A stretch of 64,000 nucleotides of DNA. Origin: Bin5 sp965207495. GTDB taxonomy: Bacteria; Chloroflexota; Anaerolineae; Caldilineales; Caldilineaceae. Under the pieces are notes generated by a model. The model was given only the letters and a program-made list of their open reading frames with translations. It was not told the DNA's origin and made no database searches. A program made the translations under genes and the position numbers. The stretch is taken from contig OZ242287.1 of assembly GCA_965207495.1 (NCBI GenBank), positions 3,658,001-3,722,000 of the forward strand, given 5' to 3'. Shown piece by piece: positions 9,335 through 18,453 of this stretch (its first letter is position 1; each line of letters starts with the position of its first letter).

Positions 9335-10356
9335 ATGATGACACCCGGCGACCAGACAGCGAAATCGACGAGCCAGTTTTTTCGTCGGATGACCACGATG
9401 TAAACGAGAGCGAATCGGAATCAGACTCGGGCACAGACTCTAGTCCTGTCACTGCTTCGGAACCTAGATTTCTGCCTGAAACCGGGCCAGAATCACCTGG
9501 GAATGTGGATTCCGCGGTTCCCCGCGTGGAGGAGCCGGTCTTTTCGCCGGGTGACGAGCCCGGCGTTTGGCAGGCATCCGGGCCACTTCAGGAAGTCCCT
9601 GAGGCTTCAGACGAGGCCCCGGAATGGGAGTTTCCTTCTGGCGACCCTGCAGGTGTCGAGGCGTTTTCCGAGCCATCAATCGGGAGCGAGATCAACGAGG
9701 AGTACGATAGCTCGCTAGCCACGGCAGCCGCGGACAGTGGTTGGGCAAATATCGCGCCCGATTCTGAGGGGACGGAAGAGGCCCGTCCAGCAACTGAGTA
9801 CAACTACTTTGAGGAAACCCCGGCCGCGGAGGTTGCCGCGTCGCCCCCGCCAACACGAAAACTGGGAAGAACAGGTCCGGTCTGGGTACTCGGTGGCATC
9901 GCGCTGGTCCTGATCGCGGGCCTGGTCTGGTTTGGCGTCTCTCGCCTGACGGGGACAGCGGAAGTCAGTACGTCGACGCCGAGTGAGCCGGCGGTGCAAC
10001 AGGTGGCGGCCGACGCGCCTACGCCGGCACCACCGACAAATACACCCGGTCCCACGCCAACCCCGACTCCGATTTTGCTGCCAATCAATGCAAATGTGAC
10101 CGTCGCCAACACCGACGGCCAGGGGGTCCTACTTAGAGCAGATCCTGGCCGGGCAGGAGATTTCATCCAGACCGTCGAAGAGGGCGTGACAATGGTGGTG
10201 CTGGACGCCGATCCGGAGTCGAGCCACTCGGAATACCCGGTGCCTCTCGATGGATATCTCTGGTACAGAATGCGAGTGCCAGGCGTGTTGGATGAAGATG
10301 GAGATCCACTCGTAGGTTGGAGCGCCTCTGAGTTCTTTGTCGTGGACGTGCCATGA
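9331..10356 (+). CDS. Single-pass membrane protein with SH3-like C-terminal domain
   Basis: A 341-residue protein of unknown function. The N-terminal half (1-180) is acidic and low-complexity, rich in Glu, Ser and Pro with repeated 'EPVFS' words. A membrane segment follows (about 190-210, VWVLGGIALVLIAGLVWFGV), then a Thr/Pro-rich linker (TPTPTP) and a C-terminal domain (about 245-340) with the pattern of bacterial SH3 domains (VLLRADPG ... LWYRMRVPG ... GWSASEFF). The acidic N-terminus would be cytoplasmic and the SH3-like domain outside, where such domains bind cell-wall or surface ligands. It starts at GTG, overlapping the PolX-like gene by 4 bp with GGGAGGAG upstream, and itself overlaps ligA by 4 bp. 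The tight coupling to DNA-repair genes is unexplained. Confidence 0.7.
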   Translation: MNDDTRRPDSEIDEPVFSSDDHDVNESESESDSGTDSSPVTASEPRFLPETGPESPGNVDSAVPRVEEPVFSPGDEPGVWQASGPLQEVPEASDEAPEWEFPSGDPAGVEAFSEPSIGSEINEEYDSSLATAAADSGWANIAPDSEGTEEARPATEYNYFEETPAAEVAASPPPTRKLGRTGPVWVLGGIALVLIAGLVWFGVSRLTGTAEVSTSTPSEPAVQQVAADAPTPAPPTNTPGPTPTPTPILLPINANVTVANTDGQGVLLRADPGRAGDFIQTVEEGVTMVVLDADPESSHSEYPVPLDGYLWYRMRVPGVLDEDGDPLVGWSASEFFVVDVP

Positions 10357-12446
10357 CGATTAATTCTCAAAGCGAATCAACCGTTGTTGATCTTCCTGGC
10401 AATAAGATTGAGGGACTGAGAGAACGAATTGCGCATCATCAGTACCGCTACTACGTCCTCGACGACCCGGAGATCACCGATGCTGAGTTCGACTCCCTCT
10501 TTCGCGAACTCCAAGCGCTTGAAGAACAGAACCCCGAACTGAGTGACCCCAACAGTCCAACCGTTCGCGTAGGCGGCGCGGTCGCTGACCGTTTTGAAAA
10601 GGTTCGGCATCAGGTCCCTGTCCTGAGCCTTGCGAACGCCTTCGGCGAGGAAGACCTTCACCGCTGGCGCGAACGCCTCCTGCGTTTGCTGCCGGAGGAG
10701 GAGCACGCACGCCTTGCTTACGTGGTGGAGCCGAAGTTCGACGGCCTGACCGTCGTCTTACAGTTCGACGAAGGTCAATTCACGCTCGGCGCGACGCGGG
10801 GAGACGGTGAAGTTGGCGAAAACATCACCCCCAATTTGCGAACTGTCAATCAACTACCTCTCCAGATTCCCGTGAAGAGTACCAATGGCCGCCGCGGGTT
10901 ACATCCCCCCCGTCGCCTAATCCTCCGCGGTGAGGTCTACGTTGAGGAAAGCGATTTTGAGTCGTTCAATCAGGAGCAGGAAGAAAGAGGTGAGCGCACT
11001 TATGCCAATCCTCGCAATTTCGCTGCCGGCTCACTGCGCCTGCTCGACAGCGGTATCACCTCTGAACGCCCGCTAAAACTGTGGACCTATCAGATATTCC
11101 TTGAAGATGGACTCGAGAAGCCTCCTGATTCGCACTGGGAATCGTTGGATCACTTGCGCGCTTACGGTTTCCCGGTCTGTGATGAATCGAGACGGTTCGG
11201 CGACGCAGAGTGGAATGATCTGATCGAGTTTGTCGGAAGGTGGCATGAACTGAGAGCGAGATTGCCGTACGATTTGGACGGCATGGTCGTAAAGGTTGAT
11301 CTGCTTGCGCAGAGGGAACTTTTGGGATTTACCGGCAAGGACCCGCGCTGGGCTGTCGCCTTCAAGACAGGAGGCGAGGAGGCAACGACCAAGCTGTTGG
11401 ATATTGGCGTCAAGGTAGGACGAACGGGCGCAGTTACGCCAAACGCGGTCCTGGAACCGGTCCCCATTAGCGGTGTTACTGTCCAGGCCGCCACGCTCCA
11501 TAACGCCGATTACATTGAGGAACTCGACATACGCATCGGCGACACCGTCCTCGTAAAGCGTGCAGGCGACGTGATTCCCAAGGTGCTGCGGCCGATAAAG
11601 GATGTTCGAGACGGCTCTGAACGGCTCTGGAAGATGCCGTCCGAGTGCCCGTCCTGTGCGGAGCTCCTGGAGCGCCCGCCGGAAGAAGCTGCAACGTACT
11701 GCGTCAATAATGCCTGTCCGGACCAGCTGGTGCGAAAAGTCGAGTACTTTGTATCCAAAGGGGCGATGGACATCGTTGGTATGGGTTCCAAACAGGCGGA
11801 ACTGTTTGTCACTGAAGGCTATGTAAAGACCCTTGCCGATATCTACCGGCTGCCTTGGGAAGAGATCGAAGAGATAGAAGGCTACGGGGATAAGAGGATT
11901 GAAAACCTGCGCCACGCCGTCGAAGAGAGTAAGTCCCGAGGGGCAACGCGTTTGCTCACGGCTTTGGGAATTCGATTTGTTGGAAACGTCGTGGCCGAAC
12001 TGGTGATGGCCCATTTTGACACGCTTGATGATCTTATGGCGGCAGACTTGGAAACGCTTAGCGAGATCGAAGGCATAGGCCCCAAAATCGCCGAAGCGCT
12101 GGTCTCGTACTTCAAACTGGAACCAAACCGGGCCCTCGTGCAGTCGCTTTCCGAGTTGGGCGTAAGTCTAGAAAGCCCTCGCCAGGAACGAGAGGTTGGG
12201 AAGCAGCCGCTCCCCTTTGAGGGCAAGACTTTCGTGGTCACCGGGACGCTTCCAACGTTAAGCAGGACGGAAGCCAAGGCCCGCATCGAGGCCTGCGGGG
12301 GAAGGGTGACTGGCAGTGTCAGCGCAAAGACGGATTTTCTGCTTGCCGGCGAAAAGGCAGGCAGCAAGTTGACCAAGGCCAAGCAGCTTGGCGTTCCAAT
12401 CCTGGGGGAACAAGACTTACTGCAAAGCACTGAATTCGAGAAGTGA
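10353..12446 (+). CDS. ligA: NAD-dependent DNA ligase
   Basis: Full-length LigA of 697 residues; it seals nicks in DNA during replication and repair, using NAD as adenylate donor. Domains in order: the Ia NAD-binding domain, the adenylation domain with nucleophile K128 in EPKFDGLTV, an OB fold, a Cys4 zinc finger (first Cys at about 432, CPSC, then CVNNACPDQ), helix-hairpin-helix repeats (about 480-600) and a C-terminal BRCT domain (GKTFVVTGTLPTLSR). All expected parts are present. The ATG overlaps the stop of the upstream gene by 4 bp, so translation is probably coupled. Its first seven residues, MTINSQS, recur at the start of the gene at 12536. Confidence 0.97.
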   Translation: MTINSQSESTVVDLPGNKIEGLRERIAHHQYRYYVLDDPEITDAEFDSLFRELQALEEQNPELSDPNSPTVRVGGAVADRFEKVRHQVPVLSLANAFGEEDLHRWRERLLRLLPEEEHARLAYVVEPKFDGLTVVLQFDEGQFTLGATRGDGEVGENITPNLRTVNQLPLQIPVKSTNGRRGLHPPRRLILRGEVYVEESDFESFNQEQEERGERTYANPRNFAAGSLRLLDSGITSERPLKLWTYQIFLEDGLEKPPDSHWESLDHLRAYGFPVCDESRRFGDAEWNDLIEFVGRWHELRARLPYDLDGMVVKVDLLAQRELLGFTGKDPRWAVAFKTGGEEATTKLLDIGVKVGRTGAVTPNAVLEPVPISGVTVQAATLHNADYIEELDIRIGDTVLVKRAGDVIPKVLRPIKDVRDGSERLWKMPSECPSCAELLERPPEEAATYCVNNACPDQLVRKVEYFVSKGAMDIVGMGSKQAELFVTEGYVKTLADIYRLPWEEIEEIEGYGDKRIENLRHAVEESKSRGATRLLTALGIRFVGNVVAELVMAHFDTLDDLMAADLETLSEIEGIGPKIAEALVSYFKLEPNRALVQSLSELGVSLESPRQEREVGKQPLPFEGKTFVVTGTLPTLSRTEAKARIEACGGRVTGSVSAKTDFLLAGEKAGSKLTKAKQLGVPILGEQDLLQSTEFEK

Positions 12447-12495
12447 TTGAGAGCCACTGAAGAGCCCAGGAAGCTTCGACGCGCGCGATGAACCA

Positions 12496-12532
12496 GAATA
12501 GGCCAAACGGGCCTGATTCGTTAGAATTCTAA
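12496..12532 (+). promoter_or_regulatory. Stem-loop and palindrome between ligA and the TPR gene
   Basis: AGGCC/GGCCT with a 5-nt loop lies at about 12499-12513, extended by an imperfect GAAT/ATTC stem. It is followed at once by the perfect palindrome TTAGAATTCTAA (12521-12532), which abuts the proposed TTG start at 12536. With no T-run this is not a standard terminator. It might attenuate or control translation of the next gene. Confidence 0.35.
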
Positions 12533-12535
12533 GGG

Positions 12536-13333
12536 TTGACTATCAATTCTCAGTCTGTCATACAACCTGCGCCGCCTAATACCGGCGAACGTCTATCCCT
12601 ACGACCTTCAGATGCCGTGTCTCGCATGCTGGAGAAGGGCGCTGCATGCCTCGAGGAGGGTGAGTTGGACCAAGCCGCCTCCAGCTTTGCAAGCGCGGCC
12701 GAATGTGCCAGGAAGGGAGACGATGCCGCGGGTTACGGGCGGGCGCTGGCCCAGCTGGCGGCCCTGGAAGAGTCCCGCGGCGAGGTGGAGGAGGCTTTCG
12801 GCCACAATCGACTGGCCCAGGAGAGCTTTCTGTCGATTGGAGACGGCCCCGGGCTGGTACAATCCTTTCGTGTGGAAGGGTTCCTTCACATCCGTCGAAG
12901 AGAACACACGGCTGCCGCGCATAGTTTCGCCAAGGCGTTGGGCTTGTCAATACAGCTCGATGGCAGGTTGGTGGTGACGACACTTGATCAGGTTATGCCG
13001 GCGGTAAAACACTTGGTCGAAGCTGACCAGCTTGGCGCTCTGCTGCCGATTGGGGCGGCACTATCCCAGGCAGTGGAGAGCACCGACCGCGACCAGATTC
13101 CGGAATCGCGTGAGTTTGCCGAATTGGCTGCGACAGTGGCCGGCGTACTGGCCCCACTTGGGGTGATGGCCGGTGAACCGGATCTGTCCGAGTCGAAACG
13201 GCGCCGGCTGGCGGCGCGGTCAACACACCAGGCATGGGTCGTTGACGCGCTGACAAAGCGGCGCTGGGGTTTAGCTGTTCTAGTAAAATATACGCTACAG
13301 ACAAAGCTGAGTTTTCATGAGGAATTGGACTGA
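12536..13333 (+). CDS. TPR-like repeat protein of unknown function
   Basis: A 265-residue, mostly alpha-helical soluble protein. Residues about 30-150 show paired helices with tetratricopeptide spacing (AASSFASAAECARKGDD, GRALAQLAALEESRG, AAAHSFAKALGLS), suggesting a protein-binding scaffold. No enzyme motif is seen. The listed start is a TTG with AAGGG directly before it, which is unusually tight spacing; an in-frame ATG near 12626 (residue 31) is a reasonable alternative. It ends 5 bp before the CpXC gene, so the two are probably translated from one message and may act together. Confidence 0.65.
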   Translation: MTINSQSVIQPAPPNTGERLSLRPSDAVSRMLEKGAACLEEGELDQAASSFASAAECARKGDDAAGYGRALAQLAALEESRGEVEEAFGHNRLAQESFLSIGDGPGLVQSFRVEGFLHIRRREHTAAAHSFAKALGLSIQLDGRLVVTTLDQVMPAVKHLVEADQLGALLPIGAALSQAVESTDRDQIPESREFAELAATVAGVLAPLGVMAGEPDLSESKRRRLAARSTHQAWVVDALTKRRWGLAVLVKYTLQTKLSFHEELD

Positions 13334-13338
13334 AAATC

Positions 13339-14922
13339 ATGACTGAAATCTGGACTCCGGGCAGCCCAACCCCCTCCGAATCGTCGGGTGGAATCGAACT
13401 TCCAAAGGGATTTTCCACCCCCAGACGGGAAGAGCAGAGTCCACCTGATGCCGACGCCGAAGCGTCAACGACTGACGATCAAGCGACGAGCCAGGAGGGC
13501 GATGATTCAGCGGCCCAGCCAGAAGGTGCGGCACAGGGCGACCAGGCTCAACAGCCTGAAATCGATCTGCTCTTTCCACCGACAGGCGCACAGGTCACCT
13601 GCCCAAGCTGCGGGGCAGCCTACACCGCAGCCGTCTTTACGATTGTTGATCTGGGGGCAAATCCCGAACTAAAAGGTCTGCTCCTGGGCGGGCAGATCAA
13701 TACAGCGGTTTGCAATGCCTGTGGTGCAGGAGGCCCTCTCAGTGTGCCCCTCATGGTCCATGAGCCGGAACACGAGTTCCTGGGCGTTGTCGTCCCCGGC
13801 CAGGCCAGACTGGATGACATGCAGACGCAGAAGATGATCGGCGAGATGAGCCAGACGCTCATGGCGCGGCTCCCGTCCGACCAGCGCAAGGGGTATATGT
13901 TCCAGGCGCAGCAGTTCTTCGAGTGGGACTCTTTGATCGAGAAGCTGTGGGGATTTGAAGGTGTCACGCCGGAGATGCTTCGACGCCGCCGCGAACAGTC
14001 GGAGTTGATCAGCAGTCTCGTTCGCTTGGGCAGCGACGAGAACGCGATGAAAATGGTTGTAGATAGAAACAAAGGGCTGATAGATTCGAGTTTCTTTGTG
14101 CTTCTGGGTCAGGTCATCAATGCCGTTGCCGCAGAAGGCCAGCCGGACCAGCACGAAGCGCTGATAGGCTTGCGAACCTCTCTATTGGATTCCACAGAGG
14201 CCGGACAGGAGCTCAAAGCACTGGAAGAACGGGTCCAGGAAGGCCTGTCCAAGATCGGTCCGAGTACGACCCGGGAAGAACTGCTCTCCCAACTGCTGGA
14301 CTATTGGAGGGAGGGAGAGAATGGTGAAGCAGTTGCCACCGCGGTTCTGAACGCGGCGGCCGGCCTCACCGATTACCAGTTCCTTCTCGGACTTGCCGAT
14401 CGTTTGGAGAATAGCTCCGATCCTGAGGAACGTTCAGCTCTGATCGCCATACGTGAGCGGGTAGTCGAGATCGGCGAGCAGCGTAACCAAAGCCAGCAGA
14501 TGGCGGCGCAGCAGGTCCAGGCGGTATTGCAAGAGGTGTTGCAGGCGCCGGACACCGACGCTGCCCTTAAGGAAAACATCGAACAGATAAATGAGATGTT
14601 TCTCGCTGTACTGGCATCGAACATCAGACAGGCTGAACAGAACAACGCTGCCTTCGCCGCGCAGAGGCTGCGTACCATCTATGAGAAGGCGGTTGCCATT
14701 CTGGAAGAACAGATGCCGCCGGAGATGAGGCTCCTCAATCGTTTGCTCTCGGCCCCAGATGAGGGCGCGATGCGGCGCCTGCTTCAAGACAATCGCTCCG
14801 ATCTTTCGCGTGAGTTTGTAGATGCCATGAAGTCACTGGAAGAACGCTTCAGCCGCGAAGGGAACAGTGCGCTGGCGGGCCGTGTCAGGAGTATCCGAGG
14901 ACAGGCCTCTCTCTTGCTCTAG
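13339..14922 (+). CDS. CpXC-domain protein with long helical C-terminal region
   Basis: A 527-residue protein. An acidic, Gln/Pro-rich tail (1-75) leads to a zinc-binding CpXC-type domain at about 80-150: C88-x-x-C91 (TCPSCGAAY) and C125-x-x-C128 (CNACGAGG), with the family's 'LLLGGQIN' between them. The remaining ~370 residues are alpha-helical and rich in Gln, Glu and Leu with little hydrophobic membrane character. CpXC proteins are of unknown function and are often found in Firmicutes and Chloroflexota. It follows the TPR gene by 5 bp. I see no catalytic motif beyond the zinc cysteines. Confidence 0.72.
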   Translation: MTEIWTPGSPTPSESSGGIELPKGFSTPRREEQSPPDADAEASTTDDQATSQEGDDSAAQPEGAAQGDQAQQPEIDLLFPPTGAQVTCPSCGAAYTAAVFTIVDLGANPELKGLLLGGQINTAVCNACGAGGPLSVPLMVHEPEHEFLGVVVPGQARLDDMQTQKMIGEMSQTLMARLPSDQRKGYMFQAQQFFEWDSLIEKLWGFEGVTPEMLRRRREQSELISSLVRLGSDENAMKMVVDRNKGLIDSSFFVLLGQVINAVAAEGQPDQHEALIGLRTSLLDSTEAGQELKALEERVQEGLSKIGPSTTREELLSQLLDYWREGENGEAVATAVLNAAAGLTDYQFLLGLADRLENSSDPEERSALIAIRERVVEIGEQRNQSQQMAAQQVQAVLQEVLQAPDTDAALKENIEQINEMFLAVLASNIRQAEQNNAAFAAQRLRTIYEKAVAILEEQMPPEMRLLNRLLSAPDEGAMRRLLQDNRSDLSREFVDAMKSLEERFSREGNSALAGRVRSIRGQASLLL

Positions 14923-15019
14923 CTGAACAGAATGCTCTCGCTGCAAAAGAGCACCATGGCACTGAGTTTGGACCAGTGGATCGGTTCGGCTCGGACAGAA
15001 TCAAGTACGGATAACAACC

Positions 15020-16273
15020 ATGACAGACTCAAAGACCGTTTCGTGTGAGCTGGTAACTTCCGGTACGGAGATTCTTCTGGGCGACATCGTTGATACAAAC
15101 GCCGCCTGGATCGCTCAGCAACTCAGAGAAATCGGTGTAAATCTCTACTACAAGACCACGGTAGGCGACAACGAGCCGCGTCTGCGCGGGGTTCTGGAGA
15201 TGGCTCTGGCTCGCAGCGATGTCGTTCTTGTAACAGGGGGCTTGGGACCGACTGCAGATGACATCACGCGCGACGCGATTGCCAATGCCACGGGCTGTCC
15301 TCTGGAACGCCATCCCGACATTGAAGAGAATCTGAAGGAGCGCTTCGCGCGCTGGGGTTACCAGCGAATGAGCGACAACAACCTGCGTCAGGCTCAGATT
15401 CCAGAAGCGGCGACAGTTCTGGAGAACCCGGTGGGCACCGCGCCAGGATTCATCAGTTTTGACCGGCGGCACGGGCAGGGCGGGAAGGTCATCGCGATGC
15501 CAGGCGTTCCTCGTGAAATGAAACGAATGATGGCCGATCTTGTGTTGCCATTTCTGCAGGAACTGACGGGAGGCGTAGGCGTCATTCGCCGGCGTATATT
15601 GCGAACTGTCGGTATTGGAGAAAGCAGCCTTGATGCCGAGTTGGGACACCTTATGGACAGCAACAACCCGACTATGGGACTAGCCGCGCATCTAGGGCAA
15701 GCCGATGTTCGCATCGCAGCGAGGGCCGCCAGCGCCGATGAGGCTGAAGGACTTCTCGACCAGATGGAAGAGAAGGTGCGCACCGTTATCGGCAGTTACA
15801 TATACAGTACAACGCCGGACGAAACCGTTGAGTCTGTCCTGGCGGGTTTGCTGCTCAAGGCTGACGCGAGCGTCGCGATGTTGGAGACGGTTTCAGGTGG
15901 GGCGATCGCTGAACGAATGAAGGGTGGTTTCAGCTCGGACGACTCGGTCCGGATCCTGGAAGCCGACCAGAAAACAGCCCCTTTTCGGCAGCTACTTGAC
16001 AGACCGCCAGCGAGCGAAGTCGCCCGCGATCTGGCCCTGCAGCTGCGCCAAGAATGCGATGTGTCGCACGGTCTGGCAGTGATTACCAGCGGCCGGCCGG
16101 AGGAGACCTTTCATTCCAGCCAGGGCGGCGAAACGTGGATTGGCTGCGCCGGACCAGAACGAACTGAAGTGGCCCGCTTTCCATTTGGTGGGGCGGACCG
16201 CCTGACAAATGCCTGGGTAGGAAATCGGGCCATGGATATACTTCGTCGCATCCTACTAGACTTGGAAGTATAG
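15020..16273 (+). CDS. cinA: CinA-like protein: MoCF domain plus degenerate nicotinamide-nucleotide amidase domain
   Basis: A 417-residue two-domain CinA. The N-terminal MoCF/COG1058 domain is well kept (SGTEILLGDIVDTNAAWIA; TGGLGPTADDITRD) and in the family hydrolyses ADP-ribose-type pyrophosphates. The C-terminal domain (about 275-415) normally deamidates NMN using an AESCTGG nucleophile and a TGIAGPGG motif. Here the first reads LETVSGG (288-294, Thr at the Ser position) and the second is replaced by ITSGRPEETF. I infer that NMN amidase activity is lost or altered. It lies in the rightward run after the CpXC gene, with a gap of about 100 bp and no strong ribosome site. Confidence 0.85.
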   Translation: MTDSKTVSCELVTSGTEILLGDIVDTNAAWIAQQLREIGVNLYYKTTVGDNEPRLRGVLEMALARSDVVLVTGGLGPTADDITRDAIANATGCPLERHPDIEENLKERFARWGYQRMSDNNLRQAQIPEAATVLENPVGTAPGFISFDRRHGQGGKVIAMPGVPREMKRMMADLVLPFLQELTGGVGVIRRRILRTVGIGESSLDAELGHLMDSNNPTMGLAAHLGQADVRIAARAASADEAEGLLDQMEEKVRTVIGSYIYSTTPDETVESVLAGLLLKADASVAMLETVSGGAIAERMKGGFSSDDSVRILEADQKTAPFRQLLDRPPASEVARDLALQLRQECDVSHGLAVITSGRPEETFHSSQGGETWIGCAGPERTEVARFPFGGADRLTNAWVGNRAMDILRRILLDLEV

Positions 16274-16434
16274 TTAAATGGCCGTGCCAAAATAGTGGCG
16301 TGAGAAAGGGGAAGATAGGACTGGTCTAACTTCCACAACCTCACTTCTCTTCGATTCTTTGCCCCTTACGTTCTTTAATCAGGAATTGGGTGGCCCTTTG
16401 ATTCCACCACGTTCCTGCGACGAATTTTCAACCT

Positions 16435-17694
16435 ATGAGACTGCGGCGTAATCTCCCAGCTCCCCTGAAAAAGACGCGAGCAAGTGTCAGACGAACCCTG
16501 CCCGCTTTTGTACGGCCTTACTTGCTGCTAATTCTTGGCAGCGCTATTTTGCTCAGCTTCTTCATCGTCAACATCGAAAGCAGTTCGGTAGACGCGGAAC
16601 AGGTTGAAAACTCCCAATCTCGTGAGGCCCTTTCGGAAGGTCCCCCCGCAGGCAGCAATTCTCAGGAGCTTGAAAGTACTGTACCCACTCCACAGCATCA
16701 AGCGCAACAGTCAACACAGCAAGATCCCCCAACTGCAACGTCCACGGCAACTGTTGTGCCAACGGCTACACCCACCGCCACGCCTACTCCGCAACCGACC
16801 CCGGCGGTATCCGACCTGGACAGAACCACCAATGTGCTGATCCTGGGCAGCGACCAGCGGCCGGATCAACCTAACTGGCGAACAGACGTAATCATTTTGC
16901 TCATGATGAACCCTGACCTGGGCGAGGCGGCTATCGTCTCATTTCCACGGGATATGTACATCGACCCTATTCCCGGACATCTTTCCAACCGCATAAACGT
17001 GATCGATTACTTAGGGGAGATGGACGCCCCGGGTGGCGGAGGTCCCAAGCTGCTAATCGATATTCTGGAAGATCGCCTTGACATTACCATTGACAACTAC
17101 ATTCGTTTCCAATTTGAAGGTTTCGAAGACCTGATTGACGCCTTGGGCGGCCTCAGAATTCATGTGGACTGCTACCTCTATGAGGTATATCCTGAAGAAG
17201 GCATCTACTTGAACCTGCCGCCAGGAGAGCATCTCTTGACCGGAGAGCAGGCACTCAGCTATGTGCGCAGCCGCCGTTCAGGCGGTGGTGACCTGGAGCG
17301 CGCCAGGCGTCAACAGCGCGTGGTATGGGCGTTACGAAAACAGCTTGTTGAGCAGAATCTGTTGCCGCATGCGCTGGCACTGTATGACGCGCTTCGATAT
17401 TCTGTCTACACGGACATTAGCAAGTGGGACACACTGAAGTACGGCCGGTTTGGTCTGTCACTTGGCGAGGCAGACATAAAAGGGCTGGTTTTGGGACCAC
17501 CTGATGCAATGAAGCCCGGCTGGCGGCAGGAGATGTCCGTTTTCATTGTAGATTGGGACTATATCTCTGAAGAACTCAGGCGCATTTTCGACCGGCCGCC
17601 TCTTATAGAGACGAACACGTCCATTAGTCCGGAAAACCCACAGCCGGACGACGGGGGCGGGTCTGCCCCGGTTGCGAGGGCCGAATGTCCCTGA
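16435..17694 (+). CDS. LytR-CpsA-Psr (LCP) family cell-envelope protein
   Basis: A 419-residue membrane-anchored protein. A basic N-terminus and one membrane segment (about 25-45, YLLLILGSAILLSFFIV) precede a Ser/Thr/Pro/Gln linker with TPTATPTP runs, then the LCP domain (about 130-310): NVLILGSDQR, SFPRDMY, LSNRINVIDY, and SYVRSRRSGGGDLERARRQQ with the conserved Arg residues that bind polyprenyl pyrophosphate. LCP enzymes transfer glycopolymers from lipid carriers to the cell wall or surface. The C-terminal ~100 residues follow the common pattern but end in a disordered tail. It closes the rightward gene run and converges on the methyltransferase. Confidence 0.9.
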   Translation: MRLRRNLPAPLKKTRASVRRTLPAFVRPYLLLILGSAILLSFFIVNIESSSVDAEQVENSQSREALSEGPPAGSNSQELESTVPTPQHQAQQSTQQDPPTATSTATVVPTATPTATPTPQPTPAVSDLDRTTNVLILGSDQRPDQPNWRTDVIILLMMNPDLGEAAIVSFPRDMYIDPIPGHLSNRINVIDYLGEMDAPGGGGPKLLIDILEDRLDITIDNYIRFQFEGFEDLIDALGGLRIHVDCYLYEVYPEEGIYLNLPPGEHLLTGEQALSYVRSRRSGGGDLERARRQQRVVWALRKQLVEQNLLPHALALYDALRYSVYTDISKWDTLKYGRFGLSLGEADIKGLVLGPPDAMKPGWRQEMSVFIVDWDYISEELRRIFDRPPLIETNTSISPENPQPDDGGGSAPVARAECP

Positions 17695-17754
17695 GCGAGG
17701 ACCTTGGGGTATTGAGACGGGGAAGCGAATTCCTGCTCTGGCATTCCTGTGTGT

Positions 17755-18399
17755 CTAGGAGACCCTGGGGGTCTTCCTGAGAAGAAACCAGCGCGAAGGG
17801 CGAGAGGCCATGTTGGATGAGATACCTATCTCCTCAGACACGATCTCCAGCTTATCGTCAAAGAGCCTTGCTACCTCGCCTTCACGCATTCCCCTGGCTC
17901 CGGGACCGTCCGAATCGCTCCTGTCAAAGACGTACAAATGGAAGTGACCACCGTCCTTCAAGGCGAGGTGGACTCCCTCGGCGTACGCGGGACGAAGTGC
18001 GTCGGGGAGGCTGTGAAGGCAGCCGATGTCCAGGGCGTACACCGCTCCCAGCCCGTCCACAGGCAACCTGCTGACATCCGCCTGCACGAAATCGGCATTT
18101 CCGTTCGAGCCGAGGCGTTCTAGTTGGCTGATGGACTGTCTCCTCTGCAGTGCCAAACGCAGCGCCTGACCTGAGAGATCGAACCCGATGGCGCATAGTC
18201 CTTGCCTCGCCAGGAAGAGCGTGTTCAGCCCCGTACCGCAGCCGATATCGAGAGCGTACGTTCCCGCAGCGGGCTCCGGCTGCTCCTTCCAGAACTTCTG
18301 AACTTCCGGTGGCGTGATACCGGTATCCCAGGGCGTCTGTCCACTGCGATAGCGCCCGTCCCAGTGGGCTCGCCGTTCCTGCTGACTTTCAGAGCTCAT
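17755..18399 (-). CDS. Class I SAM-dependent methyltransferase
   Basis: A 214-residue methyltransferase. Residues about 10-30 (AHWDGRYRSGQTPWDTG) match the opening of TehB/thiopurine-methyltransferase-like enzymes. The SAM-binding glycine loop is ALDIGCGTGLNTLFLA, followed by the acidic strand end GFDLSG. Such enzymes methylate small thiols, metalloids or xenobiotics; the substrate here is unknown. The gene is convergent with the LCP gene and follows the alpha/beta hydrolase on the same strand by about 55 bp. Confidence 0.85.
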   Translation of the reverse strand: MSSESQQERRAHWDGRYRSGQTPWDTGITPPEVQKFWKEQPEPAAGTYALDIGCGTGLNTLFLARQGLCAIGFDLSGQALRLALQRRQSISQLERLGSNGNADFVQADVSRLPVDGLGAVYALDIGCLHSLPDALRPAYAEGVHLALKDGGHFHLYVFDRSDSDGPGARGMREGEVARLFDDKLEIVSEEIGISSNMASRPSRWFLLRKTPRVS

Positions 18400-18453
18400 G
18401 ATTCTCTCCGGTCACCGGACGCATCGCATTCGATCGCCCATGTGAGGACCGTT

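Noticed and set aside
11073..12014. Long open frame on the minus strand (313 codons)
   Set aside because: It lies entirely antisense to ligA, whose domains are unmistakable, and its translation has no family likeness.
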